Assembly: GCF_900604935.1 (NCBI RefSeq)
Contig: NZ_UWPC01000013.1
Span: forward strand, 1-44,936
DNA from: Vaginisenegalia massiliensis
Lineage (GTDB): Bacteria > Bacillota > Bacilli > Lactobacillales > Aerococcaceae
Length of the DNA: 44,936 bases
Reading direction: 5' to 3'
Shown one piece after another: positions 15,155 to 23,591 of this stretch. The notes beneath the pieces were generated by a model, which was not told the origin of the DNA, did no database searches, and saw only the letters and a program-made list of their open reading frames with translations. Positions within the stretch are counted from its first letter, which is position 1, and every line of letters starts with the position of its first letter. The translations under genes and the position numbers were made by a program.

Positions 15155-15998
15155 AGACCAGTATCAACAAAGCCCACTCTTAGAATTGAAACATGTTCGC
15201 AAACAATACGGACAAGGGTGCTGTCATTGTCATCAACATGTTCAAGATCTAGAACATAACTTCTGTCCAGTTTGCGGCACGGTCTATGCCTTGCGGGATA
15301 TCAACTTGTCTCTCTATCCAGGTGAAATCTTGGGAGTGGTGGGTGAATCCGGTTCGGGTAAGTCGACTTTGATGCAAATTGCCTATTTTGATCAAGAAGC
15401 GACGAGCGGTCAGTTTCACATTCAACATCCTCAAGTTCAAGGACAGAATTTATTTGAGGTGTCGAAGCAAACGAAGAAATGGGTTCGTCACCAACTCTTG
15501 GGAATGGTTTATCAAAATCCAATGCTAGGATTACGGATGAATTTCTCAGCCATGGCCAATATTTCAGAGAAGATGATTGCTGCTTCAAATCGGCATGTTG
15601 GCTCGATGCGCCAACGATCTCAAGAGTTGCTTGATGTAGTCAATATCCCCTTGCGCCGTGCGAGTGAGCCACCGAAGAATTTCTCTGGTGGGATGCAACA
15701 AAGGGTACAAATAGCCAAGGCTTTATCGAATAATCCACCGATTCTTTTACTTGATGAAGTGACAACCGGCTTAGATTTGTCTGTTCAAGCGGATGTATTA
15801 GAACTGATTAAGACCATCCAACGCGATTTGGGAATTTCGATGATGGTGGTTTCCCATGATTTAGCGGTTATTCGAATGTTAGCTGACCGCACGGTAGTGA
15901 TGCACCAAGGAAAGATAGTAGAACAGGGTTTGACCGATCAAATATTAGAGGATCCGCAAGCGGCCTTTACGCAAAAACTAGTCTATTCATTGCTCTAG
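15141..15998 (+). CDS. phnK: C-P lyase ABC-type ATPase PhnK with an extra four-cysteine insert
   Basis: The start is ATG 15141, with AAGGAGG at 15126-15132. An earlier in-frame ATG at 15120 lacks a site. The stop of phnJ lies inside this gene (14-nt overlap). The 285-residue protein has Walker A GESGSGKST (68-76), signature FSGGMQQRVQIAKAL, Walker B LLLDEV and switch VVSHDLAV, as in PhnK. PhnK binds the C-P lyase core on PhnJ. Before Walker A there is an insert absent from E. coli PhnK, with C27, C28, C30, C42 and C45 (CCHC, 11 residues, CPVC). This looks like a zinc ribbon or metal/Fe-S site. It is notable next to a PhnJ that has lost its own ligands. Confidence 0.9.
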   Translation: MTSIKDQYQQSPLLELKHVRKQYGQGCCHCHQHVQDLEHNFCPVCGTVYALRDINLSLYPGEILGVVGESGSGKSTLMQIAYFDQEATSGQFHIQHPQVQGQNLFEVSKQTKKWVRHQLLGMVYQNPMLGLRMNFSAMANISEKMIAASNRHVGSMRQRSQELLDVVNIPLRRASEPPKNFSGGMQQRVQIAKALSNNPPILLLDEVTTGLDLSVQADVLELIKTIQRDLGISMMVVSHDLAVIRMLADRTVVMHQGKIVEQGLTDQILEDPQAAFTQKLVYSLL

Positions 15999-16008
15999 GA
16001 GGGGAAAT

Positions 16009-17202
16009 ATGTATATTTTAACCAACGGAAAAATCGTCTTGGCTGATGGGATTCAAGAAGGTAAAGCAATCGTTATTAAAGGCAAATTTATTGAGGCCAT
16101 TATTGATAGGGAGCAAGTGGAAAACTACCAAGGCTATCAGATCTTAGATGTCCAAGGTAATTATATCTCGCCGGGTTTTATCGATACCCATTCCGACTAC
16201 ATTGAGAAGGTCATTGCCCCACGTCCGCAAGCCTTAATGGATTATAAATTGGGGATTAAAGAGACGGAACGGATTTTAATGACCCATGGTATTACTACTA
16301 TGTTCCATTCTTTATCCTTATACAACGACGATTTATTCGGTAAGAATATTATCCGTCGCCCTGAACACGCTCAACGAATTATTCACATGATTAATGAGAT
16401 GCACGATGAAAAGCATCTCATTCGTCACCGCGTTCATGCACGTTATGAGATTGATAACCTCTTTATGGTGGATACAGTGATTCAATTGATCCAAGAAGGC
16501 AAGATCCATTATTTATCTTTAATGGACCATACACCAGGTCAAGGTCAGTATTCGAGTATTGATACTTACCGTCAGACCATTCTCAGCTATGGTAGCGTTG
16601 ATGAAACAACCGTGGATGATAAAATCAAGCAGCGAATTCAAACACCTAAATTATCCATTGAAGAAATGCAAAGTTTAATTCATGCTGCCCATCAAGTAGG
16701 AATATCAGTGGCTTCTCATGATGATGATTCGCTTGAAAAGTTAGATTTTAATCGGGAATTAGGCATTGATATCAGTGAATTTCCGATTAAATTGGAAGTA
16801 GCCAAAGCAGCGAAAGCCAAGGGCTTTATGACGGTGGGTGGAGCACCTAATATTCTCTTAGGTGGGTCTCATTCGGGCAATATGGCGGTATCTGAGGGTA
16901 TCCAACATGATGCGATTGATATCATTTGCTCAGATTATTATCCTTCAGGCCTAGTTCACGCCATCTTCCAAATGCATGATCAGTTTGGGGTGCCCATTCA
17001 TGAGATGATTAATCGTTTATCCTTGAATCCGGCTAGAGCTTTAAAATTAGAAGGCTTCGGTCAAATCAAAGAAGGATATTATGCCGATATTATTACCATT
17101 TCGGTTGATGAAGATCGCTATCCTGCAGTTGATACTGTCTTCGTGGGTGGAGTGCCAGTCATTCGAACCAAGTATCGTAAAGGAGGGTATCCAGTCGGAT
17201 GA
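16009..17202 (+). CDS. phnM: RPnTP hydrolase PhnM (amidohydrolase family)
   Basis: This 397-residue amidohydrolase has the PhnM metal motif near THSDYIEK, then SLMDHTPGQGQY, VASHDDD, VGGAPNILLGGSHSGN and DIICSDYYPSGL, and ends with a GYYADIITI strand typical of the family. PhnM removes pyrophosphate from ribose 5-triphosphate 1-phosphonate, giving the PhnJ substrate. GGAGGGG precedes the ATG. Its TGA overlaps the phnL ATG. The HSD-Y variant of the first motif differs from the E. coli HTDH but is otherwise in place. Confidence 0.9.
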   Translation: MYILTNGKIVLADGIQEGKAIVIKGKFIEAIIDREQVENYQGYQILDVQGNYISPGFIDTHSDYIEKVIAPRPQALMDYKLGIKETERILMTHGITTMFHSLSLYNDDLFGKNIIRRPEHAQRIIHMINEMHDEKHLIRHRVHARYEIDNLFMVDTVIQLIQEGKIHYLSLMDHTPGQGQYSSIDTYRQTILSYGSVDETTVDDKIKQRIQTPKLSIEEMQSLIHAAHQVGISVASHDDDSLEKLDFNRELGIDISEFPIKLEVAKAAKAKGFMTVGGAPNILLGGSHSGNMAVSEGIQHDAIDIICSDYYPSGLVHAIFQMHDQFGVPIHEMINRLSLNPARALKLEGFGQIKEGYYADIITISVDEDRYPAVDTVFVGGVPVIRTKYRKGGYPVG

Positions 17203-17897
17203 GTCAACCATTTATTTTAGAGGTGCAAGATTTGAAGAAAGACTTCTTCTTATATCACCTAAATAAAGAAATTAAAGGAATTGATCAGATTAGTTTTCAA
17301 GTGAAAGAACGTGACTTTCTCGGCATTGTTGGGCCTTCCGGTTCAGGTAAATCAACGATTATCAAATGCATTTATGGGGCATATAAACCTACAAGTGGAC
17401 ACATCTATTATCAATCATCAGACTTTGGACGAGTTGATTTGGCTCAAGAAGATGAACGGTTGATGATGGCCCTTCGGCGAGGTGAAATCGGCTATGTTTC
17501 GCAATTTTTAGATATTATGCCTAGGGTGACATCATTTGATTTGGTCTTACATGAGTTGTTGAATTTAGGCTTGGACCGTCAGGAGGCGCAAGACAAGGCG
17601 GCTGAAAGCCTTAAGCACTTCGGCATCGCGGAAGGTTTATGGTACCAATATCCACGAACTTTTTCTGGTGGTGAGAAGTTGCGGTTAAATTTGGCTCGAA
17701 CCTTGGTTAAACAACCTCGCCTTCTGCTTCTGGATGAACCGACTGCATCCTTGGATCAGGCTTCAAAAGAGAAGGTCCGGGAGTCCATTATTCAATTGAA
17801 AGTAATGGGGACCACTATGATTGGTATCTTCCATGATTTAGAATTTATGGAAGGTTTAATAACGGATTGTTATCATATGCGAGGAAAAGAGGAATAA
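17199..17897 (+). CDS. phnL: C-P lyase ABC-type ATPase PhnL
   Basis: This 232-residue protein has Walker A GPSGSGKST, the PhnL-type late motif GEIGYVSQFLDIMPRV, signature FSGGEKLRLNLARTL, Walker B LLLDEPTASLD and a FHDLEF switch. PhnL works with PhnG, PhnH and PhnI in the first step, and can bind the core together with PhnK. It starts inside the phnM stop (ATGA). The order M-L instead of the E. coli L-M(N) is unusual but seen in other operons. Confidence 0.88.
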   Translation: MSQPFILEVQDLKKDFFLYHLNKEIKGIDQISFQVKERDFLGIVGPSGSGKSTIIKCIYGAYKPTSGHIYYQSSDFGRVDLAQEDERLMMALRRGEIGYVSQFLDIMPRVTSFDLVLHELLNLGLDRQEAQDKAAESLKHFGIAEGLWYQYPRTFSGGEKLRLNLARTLVKQPRLLLLDEPTASLDQASKEKVRESIIQLKVMGTTMIGIFHDLEFMEGLITDCYHMRGKEE

Positions 17898-17899
17898 GT

Positions 17900-18559
17900 A
17901 TGAAAAAAGTCGATGAAAAGGGACTATTTGCTGACACAGCCGTTATGACAGATTGTAGCTTTGGTCACTATTGTGAAGTTGGCGAATATAATTGGCTGGA
18001 TCGGGCTCATTTTGAAGATATGGCTTATACGGGTCAATTCTGCTTTATTCAAAATGCTCAAATTGGGCGATTTGCTAATATTGCTGCCAATGTACGAATT
18101 GGTCCTACTAACCATCCTTACCATCGGCCATCCTTGCATCATTTTACTTATCGACCATCGATGTATGGCTGGGCTGATCAAGAAGATTTAGCTTTTTTTG
18201 AACATCGTCATCAGCAGATTACAAGGATTGGTGAAGACACTTGGATTGGGCATGGTGCCATTGTGATGAATAATTTGACAGTGGGCCGTGGAGCAATTGT
18301 GGCAGCCGGAGCGGTGGTGACGAAGGATGTCCCAGCTTATGCCATTGTAGCGGGTGTACCAGCAAAGATTATTAAATATCGTTATTCTGCTGAAGAAATT
18401 AAAGGCTTGGAAGCGACTCAATGGTGGACTTGGCCACTTGAAACGATTCGACAGCGTTTGGTTGATTTCCAAGGTTCAACAGCTGACTTTATTCAAAAAT
18501 ATGCCCCTTCATCCGCTTTAGAACAAGCACAATCGCAAGGAGGGGACCATGAAATTTAG
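17900..18559 (+). CDS. Hexapeptide-repeat acyltransferase of the phosphonate operon (DapH/CAT-like)
   Basis: The start is ATG 17900, just after the phnL stop, giving 219 residues. The left-handed beta-helix repeats are visible: AQIGRFANIAANVRIGPTNHP, then IGEDTWIGHGAIVMNNLTVGRGAIVAAGAVVTKDVPAYAIVAGVPAKIIKYR. Proteins of this kind recur in C-P lyase operons (phosphonate metabolism transferase, hexapeptide family). They probably acylate amino groups, for example of aminoalkylphosphonates, as PhnO does with a different fold. The exact substrate is unknown. Its 3' end overlaps the next gene by 11 nt. Confidence 0.82.
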   Translation: MKKVDEKGLFADTAVMTDCSFGHYCEVGEYNWLDRAHFEDMAYTGQFCFIQNAQIGRFANIAANVRIGPTNHPYHRPSLHHFTYRPSMYGWADQEDLAFFEHRHQQITRIGEDTWIGHGAIVMNNLTVGRGAIVAAGAVVTKDVPAYAIVAGVPAKIIKYRYSAEEIKGLEATQWWTWPLETIRQRLVDFQGSTADFIQKYAPSSALEQAQSQGGDHEI

Positions 18560-19376
18560 AATGTTTGGTGATCTTCATTATTCCGAGAACTATCTTGAAG
18601 TAATGGATTTTGACTTGAAACGGGAAGCCTATTTTGACCATTTTATGGCCCAATTATTCAGTCGGCCAGCCGACCATTATGTTTCAATTGGGGATTTAAC
18701 TAATTTGGGGACCATGATGGAATTTATGGCTATTCATCGGATCATTGAACGCCATCTTGGGACGGCTTCTTTCTTCCAAGTATTAGGTAATCATGACCTT
18801 TATACTCAAACCCGACTCGCCTTACAGCCACAAATTAAACAAGACTTTTATTTTTCCTTTGTTCAAGATGGGGTCTGTGTTATCGGCCTCGATACGAACC
18901 GAGAAAAAAGTCTCTTGGATTGGAGTGGGTATGTCGACACTGATCAATTAAGCTGGCTAAGTCAGCAATTGACTGAGCATCAAGATAAAGTGATTCTAAT
19001 TTTCGCTCACCATCCATTGTATGATACGACTTTATATTCAACGGCTGATAAGAAAGCTGTCGTACCTGAGTGCCCTTTGGCAGAGGTTTTAGCTAGTCAC
19101 AAGGGACCGGGTGTCTATGTTTGTGGTCATACGCATGCCGATAGTATTGTCGAACGGGATAACTGGACCTATATTCAGTTAGCCGATGTGATGAATCAGC
19201 CTTGCATCCGCGATTTAGAGATAGATTCGCAAGGTGTTCGAATTTCTGGACAAATGATGGATGACTTCTTTAGGCAACAAGGTCTTTGGTTAGGTTCACG
19301 AATGCGTCACTTTGCCATTACGGATCGAGGTTATCAAGGAGAAGAAAATCGTCAGTATCAAAGACAGTTTGACTAA
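18549..19376 (+). CDS. Metallophosphoesterase at the end of the C-P lyase operon; possible PhnP substitute
   Basis: This 275-residue cytoplasmic calcineurin-like enzyme has FGDLHY (D8, H10), IGDL (48-49), LGNHD (GNHD 80-83), FAHHPLYD and CGHTHAD. AAGGAGGGG precedes the ATG inside the previous gene. C-P lyase releases 5-phosphoribosyl 1,2-cyclic phosphate, which E. coli opens with PhnP (metallo-beta-lactamase fold). No PhnP or PhnN is present here, and this phosphodiesterase-type enzyme occupies the end of the operon. I infer that it may open the cyclic phosphate. It is not closely similar to the phosphoesterase at 4211-5155. Confidence 0.85.
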   Translation: MKFRMFGDLHYSENYLEVMDFDLKREAYFDHFMAQLFSRPADHYVSIGDLTNLGTMMEFMAIHRIIERHLGTASFFQVLGNHDLYTQTRLALQPQIKQDFYFSFVQDGVCVIGLDTNREKSLLDWSGYVDTDQLSWLSQQLTEHQDKVILIFAHHPLYDTTLYSTADKKAVVPECPLAEVLASHKGPGVYVCGHTHADSIVERDNWTYIQLADVMNQPCIRDLEIDSQGVRISGQMMDDFFRQQGLWLGSRMRHFAITDRGYQGEENRQYQRQFD

Positions 19377-19388
19377 TTTAATAAATAA

Positions 19389-19433
19389 AAAAGGCAGGAT
19401 CTCCATCATGAATAATGTGGAACCCTGCCTTTT
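19389..19433. terminator. Bidirectional terminator between the C-P lyase operon and the sstT-like gene
   Basis: AAAAGGCAGG (19389-19398) pairs with CCTGCCTTTT (19424-19433), with an inner TCCA/TGGA. A- and T-runs on both sides suit convergent genes. Confidence 0.85.
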
Positions 19434-19456
19434 CAGTTAACTTAATACCTTGCTAT

Positions 19457-20716
19457 TTAATCCTGAATGATGGATACAGTTTCAGTAGATTCGTTAGAGA
19501 CATGAGGCCAAATCGGCAGCCCCTCTTGTTTCCGATAATGGAATTCAGCCGCCGCTGTAAAGAGGGCATCGGTGGATGAATTGACGGCTGTTTCGCACGA
19601 ATCTTGGATAACACCAATAATAAAGCCTACACCGACCACTTGCATGGCGATATCGGTTGGAATACCAAAGAGACTACATGCTACGGGGATTAATAGGAGG
19701 GAACCTCCAGCGACGCCCGATGCGCCACAGGCTGAGATAGCGGATAGGACACTGAGAATGAGAGCCGTTATAAAATCAACTTTAATTCCTAAAGTATTGC
19801 AAGCGGCTAAGGTTAGTACCGAAATAGTAATGGCCGCACCTGCCATATTGATGGTGGCTCCTAAAGGGATCGAAACGGAATAATTATCCTCATCAAGTCC
19901 AAGTTCTTCGCACAATTGCATATTGACCGGAATATTGGCGGCTGACGACCGCGTAAAGAAGGCCGTGATAGCAGAATCGCGAAGGCATTTGAAGACTAAG
20001 GGGAAGGGATTTTCATGAATCATGCTAAAGACAATAAGAGGATTCACCACTAAGACAACAAAGGCCATGGAACCAATGAGAACAGCTAGAAGGGAACCAT
20101 AGGTGGTAAAGATATCGAGACCATTGGTTGATACGGTTTGGAAGACAAGGCCTAAAATTCCGAGCGGGGCACAAGCAATCACCCAGCGGACAGCTTGAGA
20201 AGTCGCTTCAGAGCATGTTTCGAGTAAGGCTTTGACTTGTGGATTGGCTGCACGCAAGGCGATACCAAAAATAATGGCCCAGAACAAGATTCCAATAAAG
20301 TTACCTTGAGACAAGGCGTTTACAGGATTATCAACTAGATTCATCAAGAGTGTATTGATGACTTGAGCAACGCCTTGAGGAGGGCTCACTTCGCTTTGAA
20401 CAGCTTGGCCAAAGGTTAATTTTAAGGGAAATAAGAAGCTAGCAATGACACCAACAAAGGCGGCTGCTAGGGTTCCCAATAAGTATAGGAACACAATTAA
20501 TTTCATATTGGATTCTTGTCCTTTTTCATGCTGAGCCAACGCAGACATGACGATAAAGAAGACAAGGATTGGTGCAATGGCTTTTAGAGCCCCCACAAAG
20601 AGATTTCCTAAGGTTGCGATGGCTTGTAATTGTGGAGCCGTGACCCCTAAGAATGCCCCGACCATCATTCCTAAAATAATTTTATGAATTAAGCTAAGTT
20701 TTTGCCAGACTTTCAT
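19457..20716 (-). CDS. sstT: Serine/threonine:Na+ symporter SstT-like (DAACS family)
   Basis: This 419-residue membrane protein has about eight transmembrane segments and two re-entrant loops. Diagnostic stretches are the C-terminal [37 protein letters not shown] with the serine-rich hairpin, and [17 protein letters not shown]. These fit SstT rather than GltP. It imports serine and threonine with sodium. GGGAGGGG lies before the ATG. It is a single-gene unit with its own promoter at 20749-20777. Confidence 0.88.
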   Translation of the reverse strand: MKVWQKLSLIHKIILGMMVGAFLGVTAPQLQAIATLGNLFVGALKAIAPILVFFIVMSALAQHEKGQESNMKLIVFLYLLGTLAAAFVGVIASFLFPLKLTFGQAVQSEVSPPQGVAQVINTLLMNLVDNPVNALSQGNFIGILFWAIIFGIALRAANPQVKALLETCSEATSQAVRWVIACAPLGILGLVFQTVSTNGLDIFTTYGSLLAVLIGSMAFVVLVVNPLIVFSMIHENPFPLVFKCLRDSAITAFFTRSSAANIPVNMQLCEELGLDEDNYSVSIPLGATINMAGAAITISVLTLAACNTLGIKVDFITALILSVLSAISACGASGVAGGSLLLIPVACSLFGIPTDIAMQVVGVGFIIGVIQDSCETAVNSSTDALFTAAAEFHYRKQEGLPIWPHVSNESTETVSIIQD

Positions 20717-20748
20717 GTTACCCCTCCCGTTGTCTAAATATATAGTAC

Positions 20749-20777
20749 ATACTAAAGTCTCTAATAAAAAGTGTCAA
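20749..20777 (-). promoter_or_regulatory. Sigma-A-type promoter of the sstT-like gene
   Basis: On the minus strand a perfect TTGACA (20777-20772) is followed, after 17 bp, by TAGTAT (20754-20749). The gene starts 33 nt further on. Nothing coding is seen in the rest of the 20717-21049 gap beyond this promoter and the terminator at 20973-21007. Confidence 0.75.
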
Positions 20778-20972
20778 TTAAAATCAACGTTAAAGGCATC
20801 ACAAACTTTCAGAAAATAAACTTATTAGTACAGTTTTTTTATTGTGATAATTTATTGAGCGATGACGAAAATGGGCTGATAAAGCCATTGTTTGTACCAG
20901 GATCATGAAAACTAGATGAGAACATAACAGTCTTTTCTCATAAAATATAAAAGCAAAACAATGATTGACAAA

Positions 20973-21007
20973 AAACGATCCCACTATTTAGCTAAGTGGG
21001 ATCGTTT
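20973..21007. terminator. Strong terminator downstream of the ucpA-like gene
   Basis: AAACGATCCCACT (20973-20985) pairs perfectly with AGTGGGATCGTTT (20995-21007). A-runs lie on the left, so it terminates the minus-strand gene. Confidence 0.85.
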
Positions 21008-21049
21008 AATAGTATATTGCAGATCTAATGCTAGATGACTAAGCGTATT

Positions 21050-21847
21050 CTAATGGGTACCCATGGTCATAGTTTCAGGTAAAGTAGCGCCGCCGTCGAT
21101 CACAATTTGTGATCCAGTCAGGTAGCTTGCTTCATCACTACCTAAAAAGGCAAAGAGTTCGCCTACGTCTGTTGGTTTTGCTAAGCGTTTCATCGGCACA
21201 CCGGCTGCAATCCCTTGAATGACTTCTTCTGGATTGCTTGGGTTGGACTCTTGGGCCATCTTTTCTACCATTGGGGTACGGGCATAACCCAATTGGGTAC
21301 AATTAACGCGGATATTGCGATCGGCATATTCAATGGCTAAACACTTAGTGAGACCTACTAAAGCTGCTTTAGTCATGGCATAAGCGGCTTCACCGGCATC
21401 GGCAACGAGGTCACCAGTAACTGAAGAAGCAATGACAATAGCTCCTTTTCCAGCGGCTAAAAGGTGAGGAATAGCAGCCTGACAGGTATTCCAAACGCCT
21501 TTAATGTTGACATCGATGTGGAAATCACGGATTTCATCGGGAAATTCTTCGAAGGGTGCTAAACGGCAGACACCTGCATTAGCACAAATAATATCTAAGC
21601 GTCCAAAATGGTCTACGGCATTTTGACAGGCAGCTAATACTTCTTGCTTATTAGCTACATCGACGACTGAGCTGATGATTTGAGCGCCTGTTTCTTGGCG
21701 AAGCTTTTGAGCAGTTTCTTCAACTTGCGGGTTAATATCCCAAAGAACGAGGTTTGCTCCGTAATTTGCATAAACTTGAGCGATTCCTTGACCAATCCCG
21801 GCAGCAGCACCCGTAATAATAGCGACTTTACCTTCTAGTTTTTTCAT
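21050..21847 (-). CDS. ucpA: SDR-family oxidoreductase, UcpA-like
   Basis: The start is ATG at 21847, with AAAGGG 8 nt upstream; an in-frame GTG at 21856 lies inside that site. The 265-residue short-chain dehydrogenase has the nucleotide motif TGAAAGIGQG, NAG (in ICANAGVC), the catalytic Ser in SSVTGD and YAMTK (Y-x-x-x-K). The strings VCRLAPF, FHIDVNIKGVWN, SSVTGDLVAD and DGGATLPET closely match E. coli UcpA. The substrate is unknown. The C terminus ends GTH. Confidence 0.85.
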   Translation of the reverse strand: MKKLEGKVAIITGAAAGIGQGIAQVYANYGANLVLWDINPQVEETAQKLRQETGAQIISSVVDVANKQEVLAACQNAVDHFGRLDIICANAGVCRLAPFEEFPDEIRDFHIDVNIKGVWNTCQAAIPHLLAAGKGAIVIASSVTGDLVADAGEAAYAMTKAALVGLTKCLAIEYADRNIRVNCTQLGYARTPMVEKMAQESNPSNPEEVIQGIAAGVPMKRLAKPTDVGELFAFLGSDEASYLTGSQIVIDGGATLPETMTMGTH

Positions 21848-21894
21848 GATATGCACCCTTTCTCTTAAATTAACTTACATATAGCCTTACCTTT

Positions 21895-21922
21895 AGTATA
21901 CGACATTAAATGACTTTGTAAA
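21895..21922 (-). promoter_or_regulatory. Promoter of the ucpA-like gene
   Basis: Minus strand TTTACA (21922-21917), a 16-bp spacer and TATACT (21900-21895), followed by a 47-nt leader. The single TTTACA is not repeated, so I read it as a -35 and not a Pho box. Confidence 0.55.
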
Positions 21923-21993
21923 CGAATAAGTGAATTTAATCACAAATAATGTTTAAACATTAGCCAAGCAAGTTGCTTGGCAAATAGGTTTGA

Positions 21994-22227
21994 TTAGGCT
22001 AAGTATTTTTCAACTTCATCTTTGCTGATTTCATAGCCATATTGGCAAATAGGACAGACAAGGCGATATTTCTTACTAATTGGAAATAGTGGAATAAAGA
22101 ATAATGCAAATTTAGAACCATATTCCATAACTTGATAGCGAACTTCGTTATGGCAATTCGGACAGGTTTGAACTAAGTTACTTTGACCAAGAAGCTTTTG
22201 ATAGTGGCGTGTACCCCAGATTATCAT
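21994..22227 (-). CDS. Small zinc-ribbon protein
   Basis: A 77-residue protein with two CxxC pairs (CPNC near residue 22 and CPIC near residue 58) separated by a hydrophobic, proline-containing stretch (LFFIPLFPISKKY). This matches the short zinc-ribbon proteins widespread in Firmicutes, whose role is unknown. AGGAGG is well placed. Single gene. Confidence 0.8.
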   Translation of the reverse strand: MIIWGTRHYQKLLGQSNLVQTCPNCHNEVRYQVMEYGSKFALFFIPLFPISKKYRLVCPICQYGYEISKDEVEKYLA

Positions 22228-22370
22228 CAGTATCCTCCTATAAGTTAATTGCTAATTTCATCCTAACAAAAAATGGTTAGAGAATAAACAAATATACTTG
22301 CTTGAATGGATTAGTTAGAGTAAAAATAGACCTATAGAACGGATGAGTTAAATGATGCAACTATCTAGAA

Positions 22371-22904
22371 ATGAGAAAGGTTGGCGTATTGGTTGTGCCC
22401 TATCATCGATTCAGATCTTATCTAATGACGTTAATCCTAGTAGCCATGCTTATTTGGGTGCCAAATCCAAGTGTTAAAGTTAGCGTGTTTGCTATGTATT
22501 TGGCTTATTATTCTTATCGTCATTATCAAACTTATGCTAAGGAGCTAAAACAATGGGTCTATGTGTACGCTGCCTTAGCTATGACGGCCATCATTTTATT
22601 GAGCATAAGTCATGCACCTAATTTAGACATTTATTTATTTGCACTATTGATTTTAGTTTTGGGTTGGCTTTTTGATCGGATAGAGTATAATCCCTTCGTT
22701 GGTATTCGCATTCCATCTACGCGTATGAGTAAAGAAAATTGGCGACGCACCCATCATTTATTATTTTTATCGAGCTTTCCAATGGCTATGCTCCTTATCA
22801 TTTTTAGCTTATTTTGTCCATTCGAATGGGTTTTGATTTCAATCTTATCTATTTGGACAGGAACAAGCGTTCTTTACTCGCTTTTGATTGGCCATTGTGG
22901 GTAA
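22371..22904 (+). CDS. SdpI-like integral membrane protein
   Basis: This 177-residue protein has about five hydrophobic segments. Between the third and fourth lies NPFVGIRIPSTRMSKENWRR, the signature of SdpI/YhfL-type proteins (N..GxRxPxT...E.W...N/H). SdpI is the immunity and signalling protein for the SDP toxin of Bacillus, but most family members have no assigned role. The chosen ATG has no clear ribosome binding site, so the N terminus (about 20 residues) is uncertain. No toxin-like gene is visible next to it. Confidence 0.65.
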   Translation: MRKVGVLVVPYHRFRSYLMTLILVAMLIWVPNPSVKVSVFAMYLAYYSYRHYQTYAKELKQWVYVYAALAMTAIILLSISHAPNLDIYLFALLILVLGWLFDRIEYNPFVGIRIPSTRMSKENWRRTHHLLFLSSFPMAMLLIIFSLFCPFEWVLISILSIWTGTSVLYSLLIGHCG

Positions 22905-22935
22905 GAAATTGGCCCATGATAATTCTTAAGTTGAT

Positions 22936-23430
22936 TTATAAAGGTTGACGGGCTTGGCTCAAATCGATATGACAATAACCCTGAGGATGTTTACTTAGAT
23001 AGTCTTGATGGTAGTCTTCAGCTAAAATATAGTGGCGAAGGGGTTGAACCTCAACGGCTAGTGGTTGAGCATAGTGGCTTTGTTGTTGACGCATAAAGGC
23101 CTGGATTTGGGGCAAATCAGTTGGATCAGTGTAATAAATGCCCGTCCGATATTGGCGGCCATAATCATTGCCTTGCTTGTTCACACTCAAGGGATCAATG
23201 ACACGGAAGAAATAACTTAATAGGTCTGATAAAGTAAGCTGCTCAGTTTGATAGACAACTTTAACGGTTTCAGCATGATCTGTTTGACTGACGATTTGAT
23301 AGTATGTTTGGTCTGTTTGTCCGTTTGCGTAACCGACACTGACTTCCTTGATTCCTGGAATTTGTTTGAAGTAGGCTTCCAATCCCCAAAAGCACCCACC
23401 AGCGAGATATAAACTTTTTGTCTCTTCCAT
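22936..23430 (-). CDS. msrA: Peptide-methionine (S)-S-oxide reductase MsrA
   Basis: This 164-residue MsrA has the active-site motif GGCFWG at the N terminus (C13), GYANG, and YRTGIYY. It repairs oxidised methionine in proteins. AAGGAGGG precedes the ATG. There is no fused or neighbouring msrB. The last residues end close to the family minimum length, so resolving Cys residues at the C terminus are absent. Confidence 0.92.
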   Translation of the reverse strand: MEETKSLYLAGGCFWGLEAYFKQIPGIKEVSVGYANGQTDQTYYQIVSQTDHAETVKVVYQTEQLTLSDLLSYFFRVIDPLSVNKQGNDYGRQYRTGIYYTDPTDLPQIQAFMRQQQSHYAQPLAVEVQPLRHYILAEDYHQDYLSKHPQGYCHIDLSQARQPL

Positions 23431-23591
23431 ATTTTGTCCCTCCTTGTGAATTTAATTTAGTATAACAAGCCTCTAGTAAAAAATCATGAAATAAGATTGA
23501 GCCAAACCAATCAAATTAATTGCCAAAATAGATAAAAACAAGTAACGTGATTTTGACATGTTTTAAATAATTTTTGAGGAGAATTGCGCTT

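Noticed and set aside
20799-20984. 61-codon frame on the minus strand in the sstT-ucpA gap
   Set aside because: No ribosome binding site or recognisable features, and it runs into the terminator stem.
21917-21922. TTTACA before the ucpA-like gene as a Pho box
   Set aside because: It is a single copy without 11-bp repeats and fits a -35 with TATACT 16 bp downstream.
22371-22904. SdpI-like gene as part of a toxin/immunity system
   Set aside because: No SdpC-like or other toxin-like small secreted protein gene lies beside it.
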